Assembly (NCBI GenBank): GCA_948567375.1
Contig: OX419756.1
Location: 24,158,552 to 24,222,551 of the forward strand
Direction: 5' to 3'
Source: Lunularia cruciata
Taxonomy: Eukaryota > Streptophyta > Marchantiopsida > Lunulariales > Lunulariaceae
DNA: 64,000 nt
The notes under the pieces were generated by a model that saw nothing but the letters and a program-made list of their open reading frames with translations, was not told the DNA's origin and made no database searches. Below, in pieces: positions 24,424 to 37,700 of this stretch. The position numbers and the translations under genes were made by a program. Each line of letters starts with the position of its first letter. Within the stretch, counting starts at the first letter, position 1.

Positions 24424-27400
24424 TTACACATTACCCCTCTTTCCCCACCATTTCTTCTTAGTCTTCTCCACAGCATCCATGCTCCCGAGCTTATGGAGGA
24501 CTGTCTTTGTTTCTCTTAACCTTACCTTAAAGTCTTTCTTCCATACATCAAACCGATGCTTCAGCTTTCTCAGCTCCTCATCAGGGTTCAAGTTGGCCTC
24601 CGTCTGACCCGACTTCACCTCTACTAAGAAGTCCGCATCATCATTGAAGACCTGAGTTCGTTGATCGAACTCCTTCACCAAATGACCAACTAACGACCTC
24701 CCTGCATCGAGTTCACCCCGACTCAAAGGATACTCCATGGGCGGGTGTGGGGGGTATTTTCTGGGAGTAACACTCATATCTGGAGATTTTGTTCCTAACG
24801 TGGTGGAGTCATCCCAGTCGAAGTCATCTTCTTCATGAGGTAGAATGTGCCGAGATGCCCGATGCCTAGAAACACTAATCCGTAAATTCAGACTCTCCTC
24901 TTGGCGGGTTTGAACAATAGTTGTTGGCTCATCATTGGCAAGACTCTTCTTAGCAGCTGCTAAACTTAACTGCAAAGAGGTCATTTGCTTCTGCCACATT
25001 TCCTCCATGGACTCCATCTTTGCTTGGTGTTCCAGCCACCGTGCTTCGAATTGCTGTAAGCGATGCTTTAAAAGGGCATTGTCCTCCTCCTTCTCCCTCA
25101 GAGACTTTTCCGCAGCAAGAGCTCGTTTTTGTAAGTCAAGTAACACAGAAGGCTGGACTTTGATGCTCGTGTCCACCTCCACATCCTAAGCAGATCAAGC
25201 AAACCACAAATGTTTTACTATGAGAAACAGGAGGGAAAGTTTGTACAGCACTTCGTCCTAACCACCCTGAGAGAGGATGACAAACTAACATCAGACAAGG
25301 AGGTTAAGATTAACAACGTTACAGAAGTAACTCTTTTTCAGAACTGATTCATCTTGTCTCGCGAATCAGGTATTCCAACGATTACGACTCTAGATCAGAT
25401 CAATCCCCTATATTACGGGAAAATGAAGAACATATCGAGTATTGGAATATAGAACCTAAAATATATTTTGCGTAAACCTGAAGATTTATGCATATCTCGG
25501 TAAAGAGTTGGTACAAGTACCAACCGAGGCGGTGTTGTAAACCCTCATGCATGTGACCCTTGCAACACTGTATGTCCTTGATGCGACGTAACGACCTTTA
25601 AGTAACACTAGATCCACTTCTCAAGTAGATGCTCATAACATCGATACATACCTTGACCTTGGAATCAGTTTGCGCTGCCAAGCTAACTTCCCTTTCCTTG
25701 AGAAGATTGGGGACTACTACGTTCTTGGCAGCAGCTTCTTCACGAGCCGCCAACTCTGCAGCTGCAGCCTCTGCTTCAGCTGCCGCCTTTTGTTCAGCTA
25801 ATAAGTTGGCAGCCCTTTCCATTTCCGCTTTTTGTAGACGATATTTTTCCAGCTCCTTCAAGGCAAACCACCTCCGTACAGCTGCCACACACAACGGTTG
25901 ATGCGACTTAAGAAAGGGTAATATGCCTCCTGAATTCCCTAAATATGGAATCAAGGCCACAAGTCACCATCTGGAAATGAAGTTCACTCCGGCTAACAGA
26001 TCTCCCGGTAGCGAACGGTGACAGTACATTTACCTCCTTAATTCCAAAGAACAGAACTTGCGCTACTTCAAAATACTGGTTCACTACACTTTCGTACTTG
26101 TTTAAATAGCAGTATGTAACAGAGTTCACTACTTGAACGGTGGATCGTTATGGGATTGAAGTGGTACGTGCTGAAACTGCTTATACAACATGCACCGACT
26201 GATTTCCTTTCAATTCAGCCGAACGGTCAAAGCAAGGAACTCTACGATGCAAGAAACTCACCTGACTGGACTACTACGATCATGTGTAGAGTCGTATTGT
26301 ATTTCCAAATCGCTGTTATTCTCCTAAAGTGCTTTTGAATAGTGACAGCAGCGTAGTGCCTCTCTTTCAGAATGAGAAATTCTCGCCTTGCCTTAGCTCC
26401 CCTAACCACTGCATTCGCCAAACGGTTTTCCCAGTAAGTGTCTTTCTATGACGTACTAAAACGATAATTTGGTGCCAGTCGATCTCGCTGGTACTCTCTG
26501 ACCTCCTCAGCAAGTTTTTTATTCGAATGGAAAACAGATGTCGCAAAATATTTACAACAGTAGGTAACGATAGGTCACATATATTACTTTCGAACAATCA
26601 TAAGAACTTAGATGGACAACTTCAAAACCTCAGCCAGTAAAATCTCATGAAAGAGAACTTACAGGCTTGCAAAAATATACACGTGTTCTTGAGCAGTCTG
26701 AACCAACAACGGACTTTGTAGCCTCTATAAAGTGATTGCACCCCGATGACTCCTTGAAGGGTATGAAGTCTCGTATCTTCTAGTTGACCAATCTGCACCG
26801 AAATAAGCACATTACTTACTGGAGTTTCTTCAATGAACGGTAAAAACATATGAGCGAAATCGGACCCATTCGGACCAAAATTCAAGATTACAAGACACCA
26901 GCATCAATATACAGAAGAACTGTAATAAAATTTCGGGAAATTTCTTATAGCTGGATTAGCTGAGGAATGAACAAGACTAGTAAGTACCTGTCCTGCACGG
27001 AAGAATAGTTTTGTAATTCCAACTTGGTACATCTCTTGTGGAATGCCAAACTGCTTGAGAATTGCAACACACACATTGAGTGTCTGTTCCTTGGGCGACA
27101 TCAGTTTTGGAAGTAAGAATGAATATCTGCAAAAGAAGATGCGGCCCCACAATGTTAAACCATGGTTCTAACCCACAAGCAAGAAAACAAGTGAAAAGAG
27201 AAGCACTATATCAATCTTGAAGATGACAAGATTTACCTGTCTGCAAAGTGTTGGAAAGAATGGCGAGTCGGATAACCGGAACGAGAAATCCGAACGACTT
27301 CCAACACTCCACAGCACCTCAGCTGCTGCAACACAAGATCCTGCTCGTAGATGTTGGGTAGCTGCAAGCTATTGGGCTTAATGCACCGAATGAAATGAGG

Positions 27401-30400
27401 CTCCGTACTCTCCAGCCGTTGCATCAACTTGAAGAGTTGCCCCTGCAAAACAGATCATCCAAAAGATTATTTTGAGTCTGGGAACGTTACTCTGGAAAGA
27501 CTTGGAGATTTCGTGACCATGATGAAACTCCTCTGAAACGTGGTCTACAAGGTGGTTCAGTAGAAGTAATCAACAAAAGTTAGAAAAACCTTTCGTTTCT
27601 TTGGAAAAGCGAGTCATTTACCACACTCAGCGTATCTTTAATCTTCTCGTCTCAGTTCATGGAAGACACCACCCACATTCAGAGTAAAATACAAAAAGAT
27701 TGTCGAACAACTTCACGTGACTTTCATTTCTAATTTGCAGCTCTATGGTCGAAATTAAAATAAATGGTAAATACGACTGTAAAGTTTGCCGTGTACATCC
27801 TCGCTTCCTTGTAGAAAGTATGCGCTTTGTCAATGAGTGACATAAAGTACAGAAAGGAAGCTTGGAATGTGGTAAGTAAATTTAACATTACTTGAGGTAC
27901 TCGCATTCGTACTAGATTAAAGGTCTGATAAAGAACACCTAAATCTTGACAGCTCACAAAACTGGGAAGCGTGATAACATAACATATTGAGTGATCGAAT
28001 ATAGAAACATGATGAGTAATGGAATATAGAACCCGTTGTAAACAACCCAGTTCCATACCCACGTCTAACTGGAATGACTCTGACATTTAACAGTAACATA
28101 ATAAAATCTTCTAACAACGAAACATACTGCTGTTGGATCGTAACAATTACTCGGAACTTTCGTGGTTCAGGTTCGTCAAACCTTAAATTTTGTCGCAACG
28201 CTCTGTTTTTGTGACTGGTTCTGCGATTCCGTTCCGTTCGCTTTCCGAGTTGGACTGAGCAATCTCTGCACATTCTCACCGATGTTGGCCGCGAATAACT
28301 GGGGCAAGGAATTGTTGCATGACGCCAACAACTGAACCAGATCACCATGCAACAAGTCTCTATTCTTTTCCAAGAAACCACTCGTGTCGTAGGTAACCTG
28401 CACAACGAGTAGTTTGTGTCAAGAAATTGCTCATATAACTGTGAGATACATCAGAAAGAAAATACATTCACTATTCATAGCCGAAGGTCACAGTATCCCA
28501 GAGTTGTTCAGAACTACAGTGATTAGATTCACCTCTTTAGACTCAGACTGACAATTGAAGAGCCAGAGGGAAAGCTAAACGTCTATTCGATAATCGTATC
28601 ATTTTGCATGAATTTCGTATCTATTCAAATGTAACACGGACGATGTACATGCAGTTCGACCAATGGCCTCTCTCCTTATATAAAGCATACAAAAACTTAC
28701 CTCGCCAGCGTAGTGACATATTCGAAAGGCTTTCGTACGCTCTCCTTTGAAGCAAGCATTTCCTTTGAGATGTTCTTTGAGTTTATTGGCAAAGGTGACG
28801 CTGGACGCCCTTGGGAACGTGCACTCCTCGTCCAGAAGAGAAATCAAGCCGAGAGGTTTCTGTAGATAGAAATCACATCAAAATTCCTGCATAGACCATA
28901 TACCATACCAAGCCACTACTCCATACGCTGCTACTAAATTATAGTCATCCACACACAGAAATACGAACTCTGAAATCCTAAAATCTCAAGAGTATAGACG
29001 CAGAAACCGCAACGAACGTGATTTTTAAAGCATATTCATGCGAATATGAGTGAAGTGTCCTCAAGCGTAAGATGACAAGGTAACGTCAATATCAGATACC
29101 CTTGATATTTGAACACCAGAAATTGGGGTCCTAGAAAACAATCATGGAATATTATGGCGATCCTCCAAAAAAGGCAAACATATTTGATTGTAGGAACTAC
29201 CTTCTCGATGAGATCCAAGCATTCCTGATTGTCTTCGAAGTCAACTCTTGTCCAATCAATGTGCTCCTGAGTGTATTCCTGTAACGGGAGAAATGCAGTT
29301 CATCAACCGCATGGCAGGCTCGAAAACTAAAAAGAGCTACAACAAGTTTGACTTGCCATTCGAAAGTTATTGTTATGGAAAACCCCAGCCCTTTTGACAG
29401 TTGATCTGATAACAGAAGTGTCAATTGGCAAACAAAGTCAATACCTCCTGCTCGAGCTTGAAAAGATGACGGTTGAAGTGCTGTTGCAATCTCTCGTTTG
29501 CATAGTTTATGCATAGCTGTTCGAAACTATTTTTCTGAGATTAAGCAGGCAAGAAACACGTCAGAAACTGTTTTTTCAACAGCCACACGAGGAGGTCACT
29601 TTTTCCTAGTTTAGCTTAGTTGGGAGGTTGCAATAAGCGGTAGATGAAGGAGGGTCGCAGGACATACGTACTTGAAATGATTCGAACCCATAGATGTCGA
29701 GTATACTGATGGATCTTCCTGTCCGACGCTTACCGACCTCCAAAGACTTGTTTATACGGTCCACAAGCCAGTCGAACAGGTTCGCATATATTGCTTTGGC
29801 CAGTGCGTCCCGAGAATCAAGTGCCTGTTTAAACCAAACCCTCTCTGTTAGGTCTGGCGTCGGTTCGCATGATGAGATTATAGATAGATTAGAGACTTGC
29901 AGCAGATCAACAGGGAGTCATGCTGACATGCCCTGCGAGTTGTAGGCAGCACAACATGGCCACAGATCGAAGGACTAAAGTAAGTTCGTCTCTATCTCCA
30001 TCGAAATTACCAAAGGTTGACCCACGATATAATTGATCTCCTTGAGAGCTTGAGGGGCCAGCATTTACCTGGGCATGAGTAAGAGTCTGAACAATATCTT
30101 CATTTCCAGCCCGAATTCGCCGGGTAGAGAGTGCTGCAACTAGCTTGTCAACCTTGCAGTTCAAGAGCCCTGCTGCCTGCTTGACCGCTGTTCCCCAAGT
30201 ACAACTTGATGTCATGATTGGAAATCGAAGCGTGGAAACACCAAAGGTATCCAGCTCCTTAAATATCAGAAACTAGCTATACGGTCTAGCTCAAAAGTTG
30301 ACATGCATCGTTAGGTCCTCATAGACGATGAAAAACTTACCCTCCTTGTCATCGATAGTCACATGATTCTCATTGTCGACAACCGAGAAATTGATATTCC

Positions 30401-33400
30401 CAATCCATAGAACAGCTGCAAGCATCGCAAATGCACTCTCTTGATCTGTTTGACTAATCTGCACAACCTTCATCGCATTCTGCAGGAACCAAGATTGACA
30501 AGAAAGTCCACAAGGCTTCAGATCTTCTCAGAATCTTTGTTTGTCAGGAAACAGCATATATAAGATTAGTGTCCAATCTTGGGACAACCTTGACCAAAGA
30601 CAGCTCTAAGTGTTGCATCAAAGCGGTGGACGCCTGGTGTGACCAGTAGGAATAGGTGCATATTGTGTTACGGAATACAGAACCCGTTGCAAGCAACCCA
30701 GTTCCATAGGAATGAGTACATAGAGTAAGCACCTTCATCAAACGAAATTGCTCCACATCATCGACATTGTCAATAGTCATGCAGTTACTTTGATTTAGAT
30801 AGTTGTACTCTTCTGCTGCCTTCAGTTTCAAGCGCTCTGCATAACGGAGAGCTCTTCATTTCAGAAATTCAAGTCTCAATATTACAAACTGTTTCCAATA
30901 GGATAGGGTGAAATAGGCTGTCCACCTCTCTTGGAGTTTGTCATAATCAAGTAGAACTCGCAACATTGTAAATACAATCCAAATGTCAACATTTGCAGTT
31001 CCCTAACGAAGAAAGGATCTAAGGTAAGGTCAACACAAAACGCCACAGAAGGTAAAAAGAATAGGCAAACCAGAATCCATCATGAATGTGTATAGTGACC
31101 GCAATACCTCGTAGGTTTTGGTCAGCCCCGGCACAAAGCTGATAGAAGATATGATACGAACGTTCTCCATTTGATTGTTGCACTACTCTTGACTGCGTTT
31201 GACAACAGAGAATAGCCTCACGTTCGTAACGAAACCTGACGTATGAATCTACTAACTTCCAAAGAGGCAGGAATACTCTACTCTACGTGAGATACTCTAC
31301 GAGAGAAGCTCAGACACGCTGCTCCTTTGCAACCCAGGATGAAAAAAAGAGAGAAAGTAACGATGGGGTCAGCATTAGCATATGGTGATGTAAAATTTCC
31401 ACATTTACACCGAACTCGAAACATGTATTTCACTCCAAGGAGCTTCTTAAGAGCTTTCAAGCAGGCCTGGACTTTGTGACGTATTGAGTAATGTAATATA
31501 GAAACCGTTGTAAGAAAACCGGTTCCATACCCACGTCTGACCGGACTCAATCTAACATTTCACAGTATCATAAATCAAGATCGTCATAACTAGACTTTGT
31601 GACATATAAGTTTTTCTCTTACTAGAAGCCCGCAAGAAAGAAATTCACCTTCTCAAGTAAGTCTGTCGTCGTATCCAACCCAACGCAAAACGCACCGCCA
31701 CACAAGCACAAGAAAGAATCAAGTGTACAAATTTGAATAAATTAGAACGTTTCACGTGCGCATGGGTTTGATTCTCTGATGGTGGAGTTCATTCCCACTC
31801 TGTCTCTACCGAGAATTCAAAGAGTTGCGGTGCTGTGGAGCCAACTTAACAGAATACAAGGCAGTAGAAAGAGACGTACAGAATCCTTCCATGAAGTAAA
31901 CAAGTTACACTCACAAGTTTGTATTTTTGCGCCGCAGATTTTGCCAGCTCTGTCAAAATGGATGTCAATCAACTTTCCCTGCACAAGTATAAAACTGTCA
32001 GGAGAGTTCATAATAAGTCACTATTGTTTATCGTCGTCATACGAAACCTCCAATAACTTCAACTAAACATAGTAAAGATCAAAACAAAACTACATGCTTA
32101 CCAAACGACTTGAGTTTTCAAGTAAACATAGTAAAGATTAAAAGAAACTAGATGCTTACGAAACGACTTGAGTTATCATTTCTCAACGTCTTCGCATTGC
32201 CAAATGCTTCCAGGATGGGATTGGTTTGCAAAATTTCATTTTCCACTCCACCACCACCTCCAAGAGCTGCTAGGTATTGCATGGCAATCTTTGCTGTTTC
32301 TGTCTTCCCCGCACCACTTTCGCCACTGCGATCAGAACGTCTTGTTGGAAACGTCTTACAGAAAAACCATTCTGACTTACTTCTATGTGGTTCCTTCTTT
32401 GTTGTCAAACCAAAATCGCCTCGAGACCAAGTTAAATGAAATCCACAACTTCTACTTCATTGTAGAGTGACTTTGTTACAAGGTCACAATACCTACATAA
32501 GCATTCCCGTGTCAATATCTATATGTGTAAGACATGCAGACTCAGAAATTGACAAAAAAATAACGCCATTGCGTGCCTTCCTCGTTGCCATCTCTAACGA
32601 GATTGCTCGAGACGGCAACGAGGAAGGAACACGTGCAAACTTACGAGTTATGGACAGTAACAGACAACTCGTTTTGTGTGCCGACCTATGACGATCTCAT
32701 ACCTGATGATAATTGCTTGATTGACTCCATCTGCAACAGAAATATATCAGTTAGACAAATCCAAGGAAGGATTGGATAAAGAACATATTAGAAAGAGGGG
32801 ACACAAACAATCAGGAGACTCGAGTATATATATAAAATCTTCTATAACCTCGCTACTTGCGAAGTAAAGATTGATGTGGTGAAAAGGACAACGATCAATA
32901 CCCTTGACCATCGCTCCATATGCACAATCTGCGGTAACATACACATGGGGTCCCAAACTACTCTCGGCCTTCGGTTGTCTGTAGGCGTACACTAGATCCG
33001 GGGTGTAGATGGGCACTTTCTTGAAAGGATTAATGGCAATCAACACAGGCCCAGCTTTTGTCTGCAAAATAGTAAGCGCGACAATAACTGAGACTTCAGT
33101 TCCTCATGCAAGCGAGAGCCAGTGAAATAAAGACGGCTAGCAAAAGATGTTCTTCCTTACATAAAAGCTCACATTTGACAAAGAACATCTTTTTCATCAA
33201 TCGAGCATGTTGAGATTCATGGTCGAGGTCATGATCAGTTGCTCTACCGACCATTGCAGCCGGGAGCCGGGACTTACGTAGATTTTATCCTGAGCGTAAC
33301 GGAACTCAAGGTTGTGCAGCACGGCAGGCTCGTTCAGGTAACTAAGCTGTACAAGGTCATCCACTCCCTCGAGGATATCTGGATTTGCCGGAAGAATGGT

Positions 33401-34775
33401 TGGCGTCGCTGCTTTTAGTAGCTGTACGACAAGAAGCAATACGTTAAATAATCTTCTCATGTATCTGAAACCAGGGGTTTCGTTTCTTCGAGAAGTATAC
33501 TTCAACGTGAGGAAGCTCATCTTACTTGGCCATCGAGAGTTCGGACCACCGATTCTGCGTCTTTAGCAGACTGGATGAGGCCGAGGGTCCAGATCTTCTC
33601 AGGAGTTAGGCACCAAACACGAGAATTCTGCACAATAAGTCAAAAGGCTAACAGTCAGTGAAATCCAGAGTTGCAAATATGTCGCCTTAAATAAGGATGG
33701 ATCAGATCTGACATTAAAGGAAAACCTCAAGCAATTGGATGATCTCTGGAGACTATCACATGCCCATGAAGCGATAAAATCTGCCGACAGGGTAACAGCG
33801 GAAAGCTTGTCTGATCTCAAGCTCTTCCAAAATCCCTCGAATGTAGAATAATGACGGAGTCCGCGCAAGCGAAATGCCAAAGTAGGTTCCTCCTGCGTCA
33901 TCTTTCCCGGAGTTTGCATTGTTGAAAGGAAACCAGCACAAGATAGCAACTACTATCAGATGTCGCAAGAACTAACTACGACCTTCACATCTGAAAATTG
34001 TGCACCTTGAGATCGCACCGACCGGCATTCAACTCTTAAAGAAGACAAAGGGATCCAAAGTAAATTAAACCTTTTTCAAGCTGGCCAGAGACTCGTCCTT
34101 CCATCTCCTTGTATTGTTAGCAGCAGCTGCGTTGCTTGAGGAAGCTGTAGGAGGAGTAGATGCACCGTTCTCGGACACTCTCGCTCCAGTAGTTGAGTTC
34201 CTAACACTACGATCGTTATTAATCTTATGACCATTGCTATTCACTTCGGCTTCGTCCTTATCTCTAGTCGCTCGTGTTAAGTTGGCGCTACCAGATGGAG
34301 AGATGGAGGAAGAAGCAGACCTGCTCCTCGGCGATGCAGGTTTACTTCCTCCTACCCGGCTTTCGACACTGCGTTCACTCTTGGGCGGGCTTCCACCGAC
34401 TGACGTACCAGGGGATTCAGAGTTGGACCCCGGTTTGCAGAGTCTTGAAGTTTTGGAATGACTATCAAGGGACTGTCTCGACTTCTCCGATGACGAACTA
34501 GCGGACTTCCTCCCGCGGACTGACGATGGCAGTCGGGCTCTCGAAGTTGGTCTCTGTGGCAGTGCTGGTGGCATATCTCTCTGTTTGTCATCTGTCTTCT
34601 TGATCGAATCCAACATTTCCTCCAAAGTGCTTCGAGGAAGAGTGGGAGCCATTCTTAATCCTGACCGGGGTGTTAATTCTCCGTTATCATGAATCACAAA
34701 AGAATGCCGGAGTTCTCTACGAGTCTCCTCTCTCGCACACTTGGCTCTTTGGAAGTCTCCTGTTGGCGAGATCAA
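24424..34775 (-). CDS. Class VIII myosin heavy chain
   Basis: About 23 exons with GT-AG introns encode roughly 1,300-1,400 residues by my exon sums. Exon 1 (34775-34076) is a long Ser/Pro/Arg-rich head with [10 protein letters not shown] and [17 protein letters not shown], both class VIII marks. The motor follows: SH3-like [10 protein letters not shown] (about 33636-33529), [13 protein letters not shown] (33421-33278), [14 protein letters not shown] (about 33064-32908), P-loop GESGAGKT and NSSRF switch I (32325-32160), 31978-31915, a 14-nt exon near 31664-31651, 31192-31108, 30836-30733, 30479-30341, 30187-30070, switch [10 protein letters not shown] (29824-29672), then exons near 29535-29444, 29280-29203, 28860-28702, 28398-28180, 27442-27240 (actin-binding FIRCIKPN) and 27127-26989. 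Four IQ motifs for calmodulin-like light chains span about 26796-25850. Exons 25881-25652 and 25185-24424 give a coiled coil and the class VIII tail ending [10 protein letters not shown]. These motors act on actin at plasmodesmata, phragmoplast and endosomes. The start is the first Met of the frame and could lie further upstream. Confidence 0.96.
28011..28118 (-). mobile_element. Short interspersed element (family S), 108 bp, in a myosin intron
   Basis: The copy contains GGAATATAGAACCCGTTG, CCCAGTTCCATACCCACG and CTGACATTTAACAGTA on the plus strand. It is flanked by GAAACAT at 28004-28010 and 28119-28125. It aligns through its length with 31481-31592. It lies between two motor exons and does not touch a splice site. 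Confidence 0.75.
30654..30706 (-). mobile_element. Truncated family S copy, 53 bp, in a myosin intron
   Basis: It keeps only the part GAATACAGAACCCGTTGC...CCCAGTTCCA, i.e. the 3' half if the element is read on the minus strand. It is flanked by TAGGAAT at 30647-30653 and 30707-30713. Truncation from one side with a target duplication fits a 5'-truncated retroposon. Confidence 0.7.
31481..31592 (-). mobile_element. Family S copy, 112 bp, in a myosin intron
   Basis: This is the best delimited copy. The 11-bp direct repeat GACTTTGTGAC at 31470-31480 and 31593-31603 brackets 112 bp that align with 28011-28118 (shared AATATAGAA, GGTTCCATACCCACGTCTGACCGGA-type and CTAACATTTCACAGTATCAT landmarks). 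No open frame or tRNA-like box is evident. Confidence 0.8.
32066..32176 (-). repeat. 58-bp tandem duplication of a myosin splice donor region
   Basis: The stretch AACATAGTAAAGAT...GCTTAC...AACGACTTGAGTT occurs twice, at about 32066-32117 and 32124-32176. The right-hand copy includes the end of the motor exon (switch I, NSSRF) and its donor GTAAGC at 32159-32154. The left-hand copy, 58 nt further into the intron, keeps a matching GTAAGC at 32101-32096. The copies differ at several bases, so the event is not recent. Confidence 0.85.
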
Positions 34776-37700
34776 AAGTTGGCCTATCTAGATGTCGAAA
34801 TAGCAAGCAATCACAGCCAAAATAAGACTGCTTAGAAAACCAAAATTATGACAGAGGCCTAAAGGCTGCCTTTGCAAGCCTCTACGGACCACTTATCTTG
34901 CGCAAAGAAGAGCAAACGGCGCTGATACTTGACACTGATCCACTCCGGTAGCCACATTGCCCATAGAACTGATTCGCTTTCAGAAACGATAGTGTACTCT
35001 ACTGTAAACTGTTTATCAGGGGTAGCTCATCTACAGGTCATCGACTCTGCCCAGCTAATGTAGTAGTATCCGGCAATTCCATTCCCTGAGACAGAGGATC
35101 TTCCATCGGTTGCACCGCAACTTCTCTTCGTCATTTTCTAACCATATGATCTTGACTGGCGCGAGGAACTGCCCGATTGCGAAACCTGAATATCTGATGA
35201 GACAACCACATCAGCTAAGACCTCTGGCCCCAATCTTCTCTCTCCTGCGCGGCTGGCTGCTAACTCAGACCCTACTCGTTCCCAACACTCTTTCCCCACA
35301 AAGGACCACCAGGGAAACTTCTCCAGTCCTCAGTCTTGAAGTCGGACGCCTTACCTTACACCCTGTCTCGGCATATCCCTGACTCACAATGTCCCTGACT
35401 CACAATGTCTCACAATGCCACCCAGCCACCCACCTGCCACATCTCACACAAGCTTCAAGACCCGCACACAAATTACCACCTCCTATAATTTCACCAGATC
35501 CGCCTCCTCCCTCAACATACACGGCAACAACGACAATCGTGTCCCACGACTCCTTGCAGCCGCCTCTTCCTGATCTTCTTCGCCTTTCCTCCTTCATCAA
35601 ACATTCATAAACAAGAACCAAGACTACTATAACGAGTCCACCACTCCCTTCCTCCTCCGCGCAAAGATAAGGAACAACAGCAACAACAGATCACCTCCTC
35701 CTCCTCCTCCTTCACATAAAAATCCGCTACTCTCGGATCTCCCGATTGTCTGGATCTCCTCTCCTTCTCTGTCTCAGTCAATCTAAATCTCTCGTACCAC
35801 TCAATTATCTCAACAAAACAAAAGTCCCTCCCCTCGCCGTCTTCCGTTCCGCTCGACGACTTGGGTAGCGCTCCAACATTGACGTGTAAGTGTATGTGTG
35901 TGTTACAAACAAGCAGCAGCTCTCATCGCCGAACTTCCCCTTCCTTTCCTTTCCTTCCTTCCGCTAAGCCCTCTCCCTGTGTTGGAAGCGAAAGCACGAA
36001 CTCTCTCGCCACAACACTGGCCTTGCCTTGCAGCAGGGGAACTCGGCAAAGCTCAGCCCGCACCATCCCCAGCCCAACCCGGCCTTCGTCCCATACCCAT
36101 ATGATGGATCCACCCATCCATCATGATACTAACAGTACAGTACACTCGGCGTAGGCATGGCATGTCAGGTCAGCCTCAACGGGCCACTGTCATAACCATC
36201 TCGTACTATAAACATCTCATACATCAGACGCATCCATCCCCATGTGGGGCCCGGCACACCGAGCATGTCCAACATGGTCGGTCCCGCCTGCCCTGGCCCC
36301 ATTCCGGATCTCCCGGCTGATGATGTTGTACACTACCGGTTGATGCCGGTAATCTTGCTGGTACGTGAGAATGTTTGATGGGTACCATAGTCACTAGTGC
36401 GTGTCCCCTGTCCGCAGCATTACGCGTTGTTTAGTTGTTTACCGCGCGGACGGATAACGCAATACCGCGCAGAGCGATCCAGAGTTGATCGGCACGGTGA
36501 AATCAAGTGGACGAGATGGGACGAGACTCTAATCGTGCAGCTAGGATCAGCTTCGTCCTGACCCCGGAGGTAACCCTGGTTAAACGAGACAAACCCCGGG
36601 CGGACTACAACTGTGCGGGATCGGTGTCAAGCGTGCGCTCAATTCATCCCACAGCTGCGACTTCCCTCTCCTCTCCCGTCCTACTGCAACAGTACTCGGG
36701 AATCCATTTCTCCACTGTTCCGCTCATTCCTCTTTTCAAGTCATTTGTCCATTCTTCTACTTAACGGACGTCCACGTCTCGACGAAAGTTCACTTTTTCC
36801 TCTTCATCTCGAAATCATGTGCCTCGCATCAGGCCCTAGCTGTGTCAAAGTACCGTCAAGGAAATTTTATATTTCTATCACAAACACATAGAATTCTTTT
36901 AGTCTCAACAACAGTTATTGCAAAAGGTAAGAAATAAAATAAAATAAAACTGGTTTATTCTGACGCCTGCTTTCGCTTTTAATCTAGTTGTACACTGTAA
37001 TAAAATTTGACCCACAGAGGTATGTTTGTTGCTTGGGCTGAAGTTTGTGGCCTTTGTATGTTTCACATGTAGACTTTAGACTAATCATCGCCAGATGGAG
37101 AGAATGATGAAATTTGCCAACGGACTCTAGTACAACTCCCGGCTAAGAGATTGGCTGAGTCCTGGAGCGGAGCAACGTGGATGGAAATGGTCGATGGTCA
37201 ATCTGTGGGAGTCGTTTCCCGGAAGCAAGGGATGGTCACGATCATATTCGCCCTTTTGTGTAAAAGCCCCTTTGTGACTCGGAAAGAAGTGGAAGAAACT
37301 CGTTGCAGGGATCCAAAAGACCGTTCCATGCAACTGTTGAAACTAGATACATGAGGACAGAAGTCGTTCGAGGAACGGGAGATCCAGAACTCATTAAATA
37401 TAGATGAAATGGCAATAAAATGAGAGCAGAACTGACTGACAAATACATGCGAGTAAGAGATGAAATCTAATGCATAAAAAGCATATATTATCAACTGTTA
37501 ATATCCTAATTTTTCTCAATACATCTTAATCACATCATGAGGGAAGCAATTAGTTCAGATTTTGACCAGCAAAGAAAGCTCGACATTCTATGCTACGAGA
37601 CACAATTCTAGGATTACAGCGTACACGATTCAGATCGACATAGTAGTATAATCTTTGATATTGTGAACGCAAATTCTACCAGCGAAGTTCATGTCACGTT

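Noticed and set aside
33756-33968. Minus-strand open frame between myosin exons 1 and 2
   Set aside because: Joining exon 1 (ending SLASLKK) directly to the exon starting NSRVWC restores the known motor N-terminal order, so this frame is intronic.
35400-35621. Gly-rich minus-strand frame and Pro/Ser-rich plus-strand frames upstream of myosin
   Set aside because: They are artefacts of the strongly pyrimidine-rich strand bias of the myosin 5' flank.
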